Assembly: GCF_004217145.1 (NCBI RefSeq)
Contig: NZ_SHKR01000014.1
Location: 310,001-374,000, forward strand
Direction: 5' to 3'
DNA length: 64,000 bases
Origin: Kribbella rubisoli
GTDB taxonomy: Bacteria; Actinomycetota; Actinomycetes; Propionibacteriales; Kribbellaceae
Both the position numbers and the translations under genes were made by a program. Position 1 is the first letter of the stretch. The number at the start of each line of letters is the position of its first letter. The notes below the pieces were generated by a model. The model did not search any database and had not been told where the DNA came from. It worked only from the letters and a program-made list of their open reading frames with translations. This document shows positions 8,302-18,159 of the stretch, in pieces.

Positions 8302-9624
8302 ATGAAGGTTGCCGTGTTCGGCCTGGGGTACGTCGGATCTGTTACGGCCGCGTGCCTGGCTGCCGCCGGCCACGACGTCTGGGGGGTCGATGTCGATACT
8401 GCGAAGGTCGATCCGATCACTCAGGGACACAGCCCGGTGGTCGAGCCGGGTCTGGACGAGCTGGTGGCGGACGGTGCGACCTCAGGTCGCCTGCACGCGA
8501 CCACCGATCCACGGGTCGCGCTCGAGCGGGCCGATGTCTCGCTGATCTGTGTCGGTACGCCGTCGACTCCGGCGGGCAGTACCGATCTGACCTACATCAA
8601 ACGCGCGGTCCGCGATATCGCGGAGGCCGCGCAGACCGTCGTCCGGCCGGCGTCGGGGTTCCACAGCATCGTGGTCCGCTCGACGGTCCCGCCGGGGACG
8701 GTCGACGAGGTGGTCGAGAAGGTGCTGGCCGACGTACCGCCGCCGGAGGGTCTGACCTTCGGTACGGCGATGTGCCCGGAGTTCCTGCGCGAAGGATCCG
8801 GCCTGGCCGACTTCTACGCGCCGCCGTTCGTTGTCGTCGGCACCCGTAACCCGAAGGTCGGTACCGCTCTGACCGACCTGTTCAGCTTCCTCGGCAAGGA
8901 CGTGGAGGTCGTCGACGTCCGGACGGCGGAGGCGCTCAAGTACGCCTGTAACGCGTTCCACGCCACCAAGGTCTCGTTCGCGAACGAGATGGGCCGGATC
9001 TTCCGGCACTTCGGGGTGGACTCGCGTGAGGTGATGAAGATCTTCGTCCAGGACACCAGCCTGAACATCTCGCCGTACTACCTGAAGCCCGGCTTCGCGT
9101 TCGGCGGCTCGTGCCTGCCGAAGGACCTGCGCTCGGTCCTGCACCTGGCGCGGATCAACGACACCGAGCTCCCGCTGCTGGCCGGCACGCTGGCCACCAA
9201 CGAGCGGAGCGTCCGCGATGTCGTCGACCGCGTGATCGCCGGCCCAGGCCGTGAGATCGCGCTGCTCGGCCTGAGTTTCAAGCACGCGACCGACGACCTG
9301 CGCGAGAGCCCGAACGTCGAGCTGGCCGAGCGCCTGATCGGCAAGGGCTACAACCTGCGCATCTACGACGCGATCGTGAACCCGACCCGCTTGGTCGGCG
9401 CGAACCTGCGCCACGTGCAGTCGAAGCTGCCGCATCTCCAGCGCGTCCTCACCGACGACCCGTCGGCGGCCCTCGCCGGCGCCGACCTGGCCATCGTCTC
9501 GGCCACCGACACTGCCGCGATCAACGCCCTGCTCGAAGCGCCGCCCGCACGGACGATCGACCTGATCGGCCGGCTCGGCGCCGACGTGGAAGCGCTGCCC
9601 GGATACGAAGGAGTGGGCTGGTGA
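8302..9624 (+). CDS. UDP-glucose/GDP-mannose dehydrogenase family protein
   Basis: A 440-residue NAD-dependent enzyme that oxidises the C-6 alcohol of a sugar nucleotide to a uronic acid. It has the N-terminal Rossmann loop FGLGYVGS, a central dimerisation helix region and the active-site motif GGSCLPKDLRS holding the catalytic cysteine. The C-terminal nucleotide-sugar binding domain is complete (SFKHATDDLRESPN). The ATG at 8302 was chosen because it directly starts the Rossmann strand and has a G-rich ribosome binding site. It is the first gene of the rightward operon and overlaps the GT4 gene by 4 bp. Its product implies an acidic, uronate-containing polymer. Confidence 0.92.
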   Translation: MKVAVFGLGYVGSVTAACLAAAGHDVWGVDVDTAKVDPITQGHSPVVEPGLDELVADGATSGRLHATTDPRVALERADVSLICVGTPSTPAGSTDLTYIKRAVRDIAEAAQTVVRPASGFHSIVVRSTVPPGTVDEVVEKVLADVPPPEGLTFGTAMCPEFLREGSGLADFYAPPFVVVGTRNPKVGTALTDLFSFLGKDVEVVDVRTAEALKYACNAFHATKVSFANEMGRIFRHFGVDSREVMKIFVQDTSLNISPYYLKPGFAFGGSCLPKDLRSVLHLARINDTELPLLAGTLATNERSVRDVVDRVIAGPGREIALLGLSFKHATDDLRESPNVELAERLIGKGYNLRIYDAIVNPTRLVGANLRHVQSKLPHLQRVLTDDPSAALAGADLAIVSATDTAAINALLEAPPARTIDLIGRLGADVEALPGYEGVGW

Positions 9625-10856
9625 GCGGTCCGCGGGTCCTCATCATCATCCAGAACCTCTGGGTGCCGTTCGACCGCCGCGTCTGGCTGGAGTGCCAGGC
9701 GCTGGTGGCCTCGGGGTACGACGTGACGGTCGTGTGCCCGAAGGGGCCGGGCGACCCGGCGTACCAGGTCATCGACGGCGTGACCGTGCACAAGTACAAG
9801 GCCTACGCACCGGGCGGGAGCAAGGTCAGCTTCGTCTGGGAGTACGCGTACTCGTTCCTGCTGACGCTGCGGCTGGTCTTCCGCGCCCGCAAGGCCGGCA
9901 AGTTCAAGGTGATGCAGGCCTGCAACCCGCCGGACATCTTCTGGCCGATCGCGATGCTGCTGCGCCGCCTGGACGGGACGAAGTTCGTCTTCGATCACCA
10001 CGACCTGTGCCCGGAGCTGTTCCAGTCCCGCTTCGGCGGTACGACCAGCCTGCCGTACAAGGGACTGCGGTTCCTCGAGCGGACGACGCACCGCACCGCC
10101 GACCACGTGACGTCGACGAACGACTCGTACCGCCGGATCGCGATCACCCGCAGCGGCAAGGCGAACCACGACGTGACCGTGGTCCGCACCGGGCCGGACC
10201 CGGACAAGCTGCAGCGCGACCCGGCCGTCGCGGACGAGACGCTCCGCCGCGGGCACCGCTACCTGGTCACGTACATCGGCGTGATGGGCCCGCAGGACGG
10301 TGTCGACATCGTCATCCGCGCCGCGGATCACATTGTCAACAATCTCGGCCGCAAGGACATCGCGTTCACGCTGATGGGCGGCGGCGACTCGTTCGACGAG
10401 GTGGTCGCGTTGCGGGACGACCTCGGTCTGCGGGACTACATCGAGTTCACCGGCCGGGTGCCGGACGAGACCGTGCGCGCGGTGATGTCGACCGCGGACA
10501 TCGGCCTGTCCCCGGACCCGAAGAATCCGCTCAACGACGTGTCGACGATGAACAAGACCATGGAGTACATGGCGTTCGAGCTCCCGGTCGTCGCCTTCGA
10601 CCTGATCGAGACCAAGGTCTCCGCCGCGGACGCCGCGGTGTACGTCGAGCCGAACGACGTAGCGCAGTACGGCGAAGCGATCGTCGAGCTGCTCGACGAC
10701 GAGGTACGCCGGCGCCGGATGGGCAAGCTCGGCCGCGAACGGGTCGAGCAGGTGCTGGCGTGGAAACACCAGCAGAAGGCGTACCTGCAGGTGTACGACG
10801 CGTTGACCGGTCACGTCAGCCACCTCGGTGACGTCGCACGCGCGACGGGGTCCTGA
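9621..10856 (+). CDS. Glycosyltransferase family 4
   Basis: A 411-residue GT-B type transferase starting at a GTG that overlaps the dehydrogenase stop (GTGA). The N-terminal acceptor domain contains PFDRRVWLE and an FDHHD segment. The C-terminal donor domain has FTGRVPDE, a DIGLSPDPKN stretch and the conserved Glu in YMAFELPVV. This pattern (NLWVPFDRRVW...E) is common in exopolysaccharide loci that also encode the ADH-Gfo fusion, heparinase-like and asparagine-synthase-like proteins, as here. It is cytoplasmic or membrane-peripheral; donor and acceptor are unknown. Confidence 0.9.
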   Translation: MSGPRVLIIIQNLWVPFDRRVWLECQALVASGYDVTVVCPKGPGDPAYQVIDGVTVHKYKAYAPGGSKVSFVWEYAYSFLLTLRLVFRARKAGKFKVMQACNPPDIFWPIAMLLRRLDGTKFVFDHHDLCPELFQSRFGGTTSLPYKGLRFLERTTHRTADHVTSTNDSYRRIAITRSGKANHDVTVVRTGPDPDKLQRDPAVADETLRRGHRYLVTYIGVMGPQDGVDIVIRAADHIVNNLGRKDIAFTLMGGGDSFDEVVALRDDLGLRDYIEFTGRVPDETVRAVMSTADIGLSPDPKNPLNDVSTMNKTMEYMAFELPVVAFDLIETKVSAADAAVYVEPNDVAQYGEAIVELLDDEVRRRRMGKLGRERVEQVLAWKHQQKAYLQVYDALTGHVSHLGDVARATGS

Positions 10857-10857
10857 C

Positions 10858-12777
10858 GTGTGCGGCATCGCCGGCTGCTACCAGCAGCACGACGGTTTTG
10901 CGCTCGCCGAGGCGATGAGCGACCGGATCGCGCACCGCGGTCCGGACGCCGACCGCGTCTACGCGTTCGACGAGGGCGACGTACGGGCGTTCCTCGCGCA
11001 CCGCCGGTTGTCGATCATCGACCTGTCGTCGGAAGCCGACCAGCCGTTCAGCAAGCGCGGTCTGACGATCTGCTACAACGGCGAGCTCTACAACTACAAG
11101 GAACTGCGCGCCGAGCTGTCCAAGGCCGGCGTCGGCTTCCGCACCAACGGCGACACCGAGGTGGTGCTGGAAGCGTGGCGCCGCTGGGGTCCGGACGCAC
11201 TGAAGCGGTTCCGGGGCATGTTCGCGTTCGCGATGCTCGACGAGGACAGCGGCAGCATGTACCTCGCCCGCGACCCACTCGGCATCAAGCCGCTGTACTT
11301 CCTCCGGCGCCAGGGCGGAGTCGTCTTCGCGTCCGAGCTGAAGGCACTCGTCACGGCCGTCGGGTCCGAGCTGCGGACCGAGCCCGGCGCGCTGATCGCG
11401 TCGATGCTCTACTACTGGCTGCCCGAGCAGCGTTGCGCGATCGACGGCGTCGAGAAGCTTCCGCCGGGTTCATGGGCCGAGTTCCGGCCGGACGGCAGCA
11501 GCCGGCACGAGATGTACTGGCGGGTGACCGACGTCGCGACCGAGGCCGCGGCCGGTCCGCGCGCCGACCTGCGCACGATCATCGAGGAGTCGGTCGCCGC
11601 GCACATGGTCGCCGACGTACCGGTCTCCACGTTCCTCAGCGGCGGGCTGGATTCCAGCCTGGTGACCGTGCTGGCCAAGCGCATGGATCCGAGCGTCGAC
11701 TCGTACACGATCACGTTCCGGGCGCAGGACCAGAAGCTCGAGGCGATGCCCGACGACGCGATCTACGCGCGCAAGGTGGCGCAGCAGTTCGGCATCGACC
11801 TGCACGAGATCGAGATCGCTCCGGATGTCGTCGAGTTGCTTCCGCGGATCGTCGACATCCTCGACGAGCCGATCGGCGACCCGGCCGCGATCAACACGCT
11901 GCTGATGTGCGACACCGCGCGGGACGCCGGCGTGAAGGTCCTGCTGTCCGGGATGGGCGCCGACGAGCTGTTCGGCGGTTACCGCAAGCACCTCGCGTGC
12001 GTGATGGGAGCGCAGTACCAGCGGCTTCCCGGCGTACTGCGCAACGGTGTGATCGGCCCGGCGGTACGACGGTTGCCGGTGACCGTGAACGGGCGCGGCC
12101 TGCGGTACGCGCGGTGGGCCAAGCGGTTCGAGACCTTCGCGAACCTGTCCGAGGAGACGGCGTTCCGGCGCAGCTACACGATGTACGACGGGGACCAGCT
12201 GGCCGGGCTGTTGAGCCCGGACCTGGAGCCGTACGTCGGGAAGCTGCTGTCCGAGCACGCCGACATCTACCACGACACGACGCTCGACGATCACGTCAAC
12301 CGGATGTGCCTCGCGGACTCGCGGATGTTCCTGCCGGGCCTGAACCTCGCCTACACGGACCGGTCCAGCATGGCGGCGTCGACCGAGGTACGGACGCCGT
12401 TCGTGGACCCGATCGTGGCGCGCGCGGCGTTCTCGATCCCGGGCAGCGAGAAGATCCACCGCCGGGTCAGCAAGCTGGCGTTGAAGAAGGCGGCCGAGGC
12501 GTGGCTGCCGAAGGAGATCATCTACCGGCCGAAGGCGTCGTTCAGTGCGCCGCTGCGCGCGTGGGTGCGGAACGACCTGCGCGAGCTCGTCGACGACACG
12601 CTGCTGCGCGGTGAGCTGGTCGGTAGCGGGTTCCTGCAGCGGGCCGCCGTACAGAAGCTCGTCGACGACGAGCGGGCCGGGCGCGAGGACTACTCGAAGC
12701 AGATCTGGCAGTTGCTGACCTTGGAGACCTGGACCCGCCACATGCGGTCGCTGGGCGTCACCATCACTTCTTTGTAA
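10858..12777 (+). CDS. Asparagine synthase (glutamine-hydrolysing)-like amidotransferase
   Basis: A 639-residue class II glutamine amidotransferase. The start is the GTG at 10858, which places the nucleophilic cysteine at position 2 (MCGIAG), as required after Met removal. The glutaminase domain (residues 2-210) is followed by the ATP-pyrophosphatase domain with SGGLDSS and a conserved GMGADELFGGYRKH segment. The gene starts 1 bp after the GT4 stop. In polysaccharide loci such AsnB homologues are thought to amidate uronic acids or other carboxyls on the glycan rather than make free asparagine. With a sugar dehydrogenase in the same operon, glycan uronamide formation is a reasonable inference. 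Confidence 0.88.
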   Translation: MCGIAGCYQQHDGFALAEAMSDRIAHRGPDADRVYAFDEGDVRAFLAHRRLSIIDLSSEADQPFSKRGLTICYNGELYNYKELRAELSKAGVGFRTNGDTEVVLEAWRRWGPDALKRFRGMFAFAMLDEDSGSMYLARDPLGIKPLYFLRRQGGVVFASELKALVTAVGSELRTEPGALIASMLYYWLPEQRCAIDGVEKLPPGSWAEFRPDGSSRHEMYWRVTDVATEAAAGPRADLRTIIEESVAAHMVADVPVSTFLSGGLDSSLVTVLAKRMDPSVDSYTITFRAQDQKLEAMPDDAIYARKVAQQFGIDLHEIEIAPDVVELLPRIVDILDEPIGDPAAINTLLMCDTARDAGVKVLLSGMGADELFGGYRKHLACVMGAQYQRLPGVLRNGVIGPAVRRLPVTVNGRGLRYARWAKRFETFANLSEETAFRRSYTMYDGDQLAGLLSPDLEPYVGKLLSEHADIYHDTTLDDHVNRMCLADSRMFLPGLNLAYTDRSSMAASTEVRTPFVDPIVARAAFSIPGSEKIHRRVSKLALKKAAEAWLPKEIIYRPKASFSAPLRAWVRNDLRELVDDTLLRGELVGSGFLQRAAVQKLVDDERAGREDYSKQIWQLLTLETWTRHMRSLGVTITSL

Positions 12778-12785
12778 GGACGGAC

Positions 12786-14933
12786 ATGAAGCAGGTTGCA
12801 CAGAACTACAAGTCCGGTGAGCTGGCTGTGCTGGACGTGCCTCCGCCCACCTGTGCGCCCGGTGGCGTGCTGATCCGTTCGCTGTACTCGCTGATCTCGA
12901 CCGGTACCGAGCTGATGAAGGTCGGCGAGGCGAAGCTGTCGCTGGTCGGCAAGGCGAAGGCGCGGCCGGACCAGGTGCGGAAGGTGCTGGACTCCGTTGC
13001 GCAGCAGGGCGCGTTGAACACCTACAAGAAGGTGATGAACAAGCTCGACTCGTACACGCCACTCGGGTACTCGCTGTGCGGTGTGGTTGTCGAGGTCGGC
13101 GCCGGTGCGGAGGAGTTCAGTGTCGGGCAGCTGGTCGCCGCGGCGGGGAACGAGTTCGCGTTGCATGCGGAGTACAACTGGGTGCCGTTGAACCTGTGCG
13201 TGCCGGTGCCGGACGGCGTGCCGGCCGAGCAGGCCGCGTTCTCGACCGTCGGTGCGATCGCGATGCAGGGTGTGCGGCAGGCTGAGGTACAGCTTGGCGA
13301 GACCGCTGTGGTGATCGGGCTCGGCCTGGTCGGGCAGCTCGTCGTGCGGTTGCTGGTCGCGGCCGGGGTGCGCGTCTTCGGCATCGACACGGTCGCGGAC
13401 CGCTGCCGGATGGCGGAGAAGGCGGGTGCGCTCGCGTGCTCCTCCCCCGACGAGGCAGGTATCGCTTCGCTGGAGCGGTCGTTGCTTGAGGCATCGAACG
13501 GCCTGGGGGCCGACCGTATTCTGCTGGCCGCGGGCGGTCACTCCAATGGTCCGGTCGAGACGGCTGCGCGGCTGGCACGCGACCGTGCCCGGGTCGTCGA
13601 CATCGGCAAGACCAAGCTGGATCTCCCCTGGAACGCGTACTACGACAAGGAACTCGATGTCCGGTTCTCGCGTTCCTACGGCCCCGGCCGCTACGACGAC
13701 CGCTACGAACTCCAGGGCATCGACTACCCGGCCGGCTACGTCCGCTGGACCGAACGCCGCAACCTCGAATGCTTCATCGACCTGATCGCCCGCGAACAGA
13801 TCGACGTAGCCAGCCTCATCGCCGGCCAGTTCCCCATCGCCGACGCCACAGACGTCTACCAACAACTGAGCTCAGGCGCCCTCCCAGGCGTCGGCTTCCT
13901 GTTCGAGTACCCCGACGTACCGCAGCAGGAGACGGGACCCGCCGCAACGGTTGCGCGATCTGCGAATCCGACCACTGGATCTGTTCGGCTTGGGTTTGTC
14001 GGGGCTGGGAATTATGCGTCCAGCATGCTTCTGCCTCATCTGCAGAAGGACGAGAACGCGGTGTTGGCTCGGGTGGCGACCAACAAGTCGTTGTCGGCGG
14101 CCAATGCTCAGCGGCGGTTCGGGTTCGAGCAGATTTCGACGGATGCGCAGGAGGTGCTGTCCGACGACAGCCTCGACGCGATCTTCGTCGTGACCCGGCA
14201 CAGCACGCACGCCGAGCTGGCATGCCGGGCGCTCGAGACCGGGAAGGCGGTCTTCGTCGAGAAGCCGCTGGCGCTGACCGACGAGGAGCTGGACCGGATC
14301 GTCGCCACGGTTGATGCCACCGGCAACGATCGGCTGATGGTCGGGTTCAACCGCCGGTTCGCCCCGCTGCTGACCGACCTGAAGGGCCGCTTCGGCGACC
14401 CGGGCGGCGCCTTCTCGCTGCGCTACCTGGTCAACGCCGGCAAGCTCGACTCCACCAGCTGGTACCTCGACGCCGGCAAGGAAGGCACCCGGTTCGCCGG
14501 TGAGGGCGGGCACTTCATCGACACCCTGACCTGGTGGCTGAACAGCCTCCCGACCGAGGTGTACGCCGTACCCGGCCCCGACACCGGCGACGTGATCGTC
14601 ACACTCCGGTTCGCGAACGGTTCGGTCGGCACGATCAACTATGTCGCCGGCGGCAACTCGCGCTTCCCGAAGGAGACGCTCGACATCACCGGCGGCGGCC
14701 GCAACGGGCGCCTGGACAACTTCCAGAGCGCGTCGGTGTGGGCCGGCCGCAAGCCGTCGACGAAGAAGTCCCGCAGCACCGACAAGGGCCAGCAGACCGA
14801 GCTGGCACAGTTCGTCGCCGCGGTGAAGTCCGGCGGCCCGATGCCGATCTCCTTCGACGAGCTCGTCGCCACCACCCGCGCCACGATCGCAGTAGACCGG
14901 AGCCTGGCCTCGGGCAAACCGGAGAAGGTGTGA
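12786..14933 (+). CDS. Bi-domain oxidoreductase: zinc-type alcohol dehydrogenase fused to Gfo/Idh/MocA
   Basis: A 715-residue fusion. Residues 1-370 form a medium-chain dehydrogenase-like module with a nucleotide loop (VIGLGLVGQLV); residues 400-715 form a Gfo/Idh/MocA NAD(P) oxidoreductase starting with VRLGFVGAGNYAS and carrying the EKPLALT motif. Such fusions occur in exopolysaccharide gene clusters beside heparinase-like genes, but their substrate is not established. The gene follows asnB by 8 bp and overlaps the heparinase-like gene by 4 bp. The two domains may act in sequence on one sugar; this is inference. The fusion is continuous, with no stop or frameshift at the domain junction. 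Confidence 0.9.
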   Translation: MKQVAQNYKSGELAVLDVPPPTCAPGGVLIRSLYSLISTGTELMKVGEAKLSLVGKAKARPDQVRKVLDSVAQQGALNTYKKVMNKLDSYTPLGYSLCGVVVEVGAGAEEFSVGQLVAAAGNEFALHAEYNWVPLNLCVPVPDGVPAEQAAFSTVGAIAMQGVRQAEVQLGETAVVIGLGLVGQLVVRLLVAAGVRVFGIDTVADRCRMAEKAGALACSSPDEAGIASLERSLLEASNGLGADRILLAAGGHSNGPVETAARLARDRARVVDIGKTKLDLPWNAYYDKELDVRFSRSYGPGRYDDRYELQGIDYPAGYVRWTERRNLECFIDLIAREQIDVASLIAGQFPIADATDVYQQLSSGALPGVGFLFEYPDVPQQETGPAATVARSANPTTGSVRLGFVGAGNYASSMLLPHLQKDENAVLARVATNKSLSAANAQRRFGFEQISTDAQEVLSDDSLDAIFVVTRHSTHAELACRALETGKAVFVEKPLALTDEELDRIVATVDATGNDRLMVGFNRRFAPLLTDLKGRFGDPGGAFSLRYLVNAGKLDSTSWYLDAGKEGTRFAGEGGHFIDTLTWWLNSLPTEVYAVPGPDTGDVIVTLRFANGSVGTINYVAGGNSRFPKETLDITGGGRNGRLDNFQSASVWAGRKPSTKKSRSTDKGQQTELAQFVAAVKSGGPMPISFDELVATTRATIAVDRSLASGKPEKV

Positions 14934-16876
14934 GCCGCCAGCCCTTGGGCTGGTACGTCCGCCGCCTGCGCCGGATGTCCCCCACCGAACTCATCCTGCG
15001 CGCTCGCGATACCGGACGCCGTACTGCCTGGGCCTACCAACAGGTCAGGCCCGGGCAGCACACGGCCGTCCACCTTCCGCTCCGCAAAGAGCTGACCTTC
15101 AGTACGACGCTCCCGGCGCACACCGCGTGCGCCGTACCGGAGGAGGCCCGCAAGGCCGTGATCCGGACGGCCGACGCGATCATGGCCGGCAACCTCGAGG
15201 TACTCGGTATCGACCGGACCGACCTGACGAAACCGGACTGGTTCCGCGACCCGATCACGGGCCGCCGGTCGGACCCGGCGCAGTACGTCTTCAAGCTGAA
15301 CCACCGCAACGAGGAAGCGGTCGGCAACATCAAGCAGGTGTGGGAGCTGTCCCGCCACCACCACCTGACCCAGCTGGCCGCCGCCTGGTTCCTGACCCAC
15401 GACGACCGGTACGCCGAACGTGTGGCCGACCACCTCAACGACTGGTGGCGGACGAACCCGTTCCTGTCCGGAGTGCACTGGGCCAGCGGTATCGAGATCG
15501 GCATCCGCCTGATCAGCTGGACGTGGATCCGCCGTCTGCTGAACGACTGGCCAGAGATCACCGACCTGTTCGAGCACAACGAACTGGCGCACCAGCAGAT
15601 CTACTGGCACCAGCGCTACCTGGCCGCGTTCCAGAGCCACGGGTCCTCAGCCAACAACCATGTGATCGCCGAGGCTGCAGGCCAGCTCGTCGCGGCCTGT
15701 GCGTTTCCCTGGTTCACCAAGAGCAACCGCTGGCGCCAGGACGCGGCAGCCCTGCTGGAGAAGGAACTCGACGCCAACACGTTCCCGTCCGGCGTGAACC
15801 GCGAGCTGGCCACCGACTACCACCGCTTCGTCTCCGAGCTCGGCCTGTACGCCGCTCTGGAGGCAGACTGGTCCGGTCACCCGCTCAGCCAGCACACGTG
15901 GGCGCTGCTCACCCGCACGATCGACGTAGCCGCAGCAATCGTCGACACCACGCTCCGGCCACCACGCCAGGGCGATGACGACGAGGGCATGGTCCTGGTC
16001 CTTGATCCGCCGGACATCCACCACTGGTCGGCGTTCCTGTCGCTCGGCGCGGCTGCCGTCGGTGCAGCGCCCTGGTGGCCGGACTGCCCGCCCACTGCGA
16101 CGTCGTACATCATCAGCTCGCTGGTCAAAGACCAGCAGCCGGACCGCCCCGCCGTACGACCGGATCACTTCGAGGACGCCGGTCTGACGATTCTGCGCAG
16201 CAACGACGGTCCGGAGATCTGGTGCCGCGCCGACGCCGGCCCGCACGGTTTCCTCTCCATCGCCGCGCATGCGCACTCCGACGCCCTCTCGCTCGAGGTC
16301 CGCGTCGACGGCGTCGACATCCTGGCGGACCCCGGCACGTACTGCTACCACGGTGAAGAGGGGTGGCGGAACTACTTCCGCTCCACGATCGCCCACAACA
16401 CCGTCGAGGTCGCGGGCGCCGAACAGTCCACCCTGGGCGGAGCGTTCCTCTGGCTGCGCGGTGCGACAGGCAAAGTATGCCGGCACACGCCCAACAGCTG
16501 GGAAGCCGAACACGACGGCTACCGGGTCGGCGATTCACCGCTCACGCACCGGCGTACCGCAGTACTCGACCACGGCGTACTGCGGGTCGAGGACCGGCTG
16601 GATGCCGCGTCCGACGTACGTATTGCCTGGCATCTGGGGCCCGAGGTGTCCGTCGAGCTGGACGTGTCGACCGGACGGCTGGAGTGGGCCGCCGGCTCGG
16701 CGATCGTCGAACTGCCGGCCGGACTGACCTGGACAGCGCACCGCGGCGGCGACGATCCGTTGCTGGGCTGGTACTCACCGCGATTCGGCCACAAGGTCCC
16801 GATCACGACACTCGTCGGGACCGGACACCTGGCCGCGGAAGAGCCCGCGGTAAGCACCTTTCGATTCCGGTCCTGA
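14930..16876 (+). CDS. Heparinase II/III family protein
   Basis: A 648-residue protein starting at a GTG in a GTGA overlap with the fusion oxidoreductase gene. The N-terminal 400 residues form the alpha/alpha toroid of polysaccharide lyases (GSSANNHVIAEAAG motif). The C-terminal beta-sandwich holds the conserved H-A-H-S-D-A-L segment near residue 447 followed by DPGTYCYHG and the AHNTVEV motif. No signal peptide is visible, so it may act inside the cell, at the membrane, or by an unusual export path. In such operons heparinase-like proteins may trim, epimerise or lyse uronate-containing glycan; the activity here is unproven. Confidence 0.88.
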   Translation: MSRQPLGWYVRRLRRMSPTELILRARDTGRRTAWAYQQVRPGQHTAVHLPLRKELTFSTTLPAHTACAVPEEARKAVIRTADAIMAGNLEVLGIDRTDLTKPDWFRDPITGRRSDPAQYVFKLNHRNEEAVGNIKQVWELSRHHHLTQLAAAWFLTHDDRYAERVADHLNDWWRTNPFLSGVHWASGIEIGIRLISWTWIRRLLNDWPEITDLFEHNELAHQQIYWHQRYLAAFQSHGSSANNHVIAEAAGQLVAACAFPWFTKSNRWRQDAAALLEKELDANTFPSGVNRELATDYHRFVSELGLYAALEADWSGHPLSQHTWALLTRTIDVAAAIVDTTLRPPRQGDDDEGMVLVLDPPDIHHWSAFLSLGAAAVGAAPWWPDCPPTATSYIISSLVKDQQPDRPAVRPDHFEDAGLTILRSNDGPEIWCRADAGPHGFLSIAAHAHSDALSLEVRVDGVDILADPGTYCYHGEEGWRNYFRSTIAHNTVEVAGAEQSTLGGAFLWLRGATGKVCRHTPNSWEAEHDGYRVGDSPLTHRRTAVLDHGVLRVEDRLDAASDVRIAWHLGPEVSVELDVSTGRLEWAAGSAIVELPAGLTWTAHRGGDDPLLGWYSPRFGHKVPITTLVGTGHLAAEEPAVSTFRFRS

Positions 16877-16877
16877 T

Positions 16878-16887
16878 CTGTATCACC
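16878..16887 (+). promoter_or_regulatory. GTATCA motif upstream of the Wzz-like operon
   Basis: CTGTATCACC lies directly after the heparinase-like stop and 57 bp before the GTG at 16945. It shares GTATCA with the elements before the units at 8101, 8302 and 26440. It is a candidate regulatory site for a third transcription unit in the locus. Confidence 0.4.
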
Positions 16888-16944
16888 CTCGGTTCGCCGC
16901 CCTCTATTAACGAGACAAGAAGTGGCGGTCGACTGGAGGGGACT

Positions 16945-18159
16945 GTGAGCGCACAGCAGCTCGACGTCAAGAAGTCCTGGCGAGCAATCCGCAGGCATCG
17001 ATGGATCGTTGCGGCCGTGGCGGCGGCCGGCCTGTTCGGCGGGGTCGCCGTCGGGTTCTTCGTGCCGCCGCTGCACACCGCCACTTCGCTGGTGGTGCTG
17101 CCGCCCGCGCCGACGACCGACGCACAGAAGGCCGCGGGCACGCAGAGCACCGACACGCAGGTGTTCATCGCGGAGAGCGAGCCGGTGCTCAAGAGCGCCG
17201 GGCAGAACCTGAACCCAGCCCTGACGACCGAGGTCGTCCGCAGCCGGGTCAAGGTCACCGCCGTCACCGAGGACGTCATCAAGATCGACGCCAAGGGTAC
17301 GACGGCCAGCCAGTCGATGGCGCTGGCGAACGCTGTTGCCGGGGTTTACCTGGTCTTCGTCACCACGGACCAGAACCTGCCCGGCGATCTGGGGAAGAAA
17401 ACGGGGGCACGGGTGTTGGAGCAGGCGACAACCGCACGCGGTGGAAACGTGCTGATTCATCTCGGCATCTACGGACTTCTCGGCGCCCTGATCGGCGCGG
17501 TGGTCGGATCGATCGGCGTACTGGCCAAGGAGCGCGGCGACCGCCGGCTGCGGCTGCGGGACGAGATCGCGGACGCGGTCGGTCTGCCGGTACTGGCGTC
17601 TGTCTCGTCGTACCAGGCGAACGACGTGTCCGACTGGGCCTATCTCCTCGAGCACTACTCACCGACAGCGGTCGAGGCGTGGGGGCTGCGCAAGACGCTG
17701 CACCACCTCGGCCTGGACGTGAAGGGCCAGGCACCGGTCTCGCTGGCCGTCCTCTCGTTCGCCGGCGACGACAAGGCGCTGCCGCTCGGCCCGCAGCTGG
17801 CCACGCTGGCCAACTCCATCGGCATCACCACCTCGATCGTGGTCGACTCGCACCAGGAACCGTCGGGTGACCCGACGCTGAGCATCCATCTGATCGTCGT
17901 CGACCGGGAGGACCCGATCGTGGTCGGCTCCGAACCGACAACCAACACGATCGTCGCCCTGTCGGCCGGCACCGTCACCGCCGAGGAACTCGCGCGGCTG
18001 GCGGTTGCCGCGGCGGCCGACGACCGCTCCATCGACGGCATCGTCGTCACCGATCCGGACCCGACGGATCGCACCATCGGGCGCGTCTCCCAGTCGATGC
18101 GCCGGTCGAGCTCGCGGCTGCCCACCCTCCTCACCGGCACCGCGAGGAGGACCAAATGA
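16945..18159 (+). CDS. Wzz-like polysaccharide co-polymerase with degenerate kinase-like domain
   Basis: A 404-residue protein with membrane segments at about 20-40 and 169-193 flanking a short extracytoplasmic domain, the layout of Wzz/CapA chain-length regulators. A cytoplasmic domain follows (about 200-400) and aligns in position with the BY-kinase domain of fused proteins. Where a Walker A loop should be, it reads AVLSFAGDDKALPLG, with no GK[ST], and no C-terminal tyrosine cluster exists. It probably sets polymer length or couples polymerase to export without ATP hydrolysis. The GTG start at 16945 has a strong ribosome binding site (GGAGGGGAC). The gene overlaps the next one by ATGA. Confidence 0.8.
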   Translation: MSAQQLDVKKSWRAIRRHRWIVAAVAAAGLFGGVAVGFFVPPLHTATSLVVLPPAPTTDAQKAAGTQSTDTQVFIAESEPVLKSAGQNLNPALTTEVVRSRVKVTAVTEDVIKIDAKGTTASQSMALANAVAGVYLVFVTTDQNLPGDLGKKTGARVLEQATTARGGNVLIHLGIYGLLGALIGAVVGSIGVLAKERGDRRLRLRDEIADAVGLPVLASVSSYQANDVSDWAYLLEHYSPTAVEAWGLRKTLHHLGLDVKGQAPVSLAVLSFAGDDKALPLGPQLATLANSIGITTSIVVDSHQEPSGDPTLSIHLIVVDREDPIVVGSEPTTNTIVALSAGTVTAEELARLAVAAAADDRSIDGIVVTDPDPTDRTIGRVSQSMRRSSSRLPTLLTGTARRTK

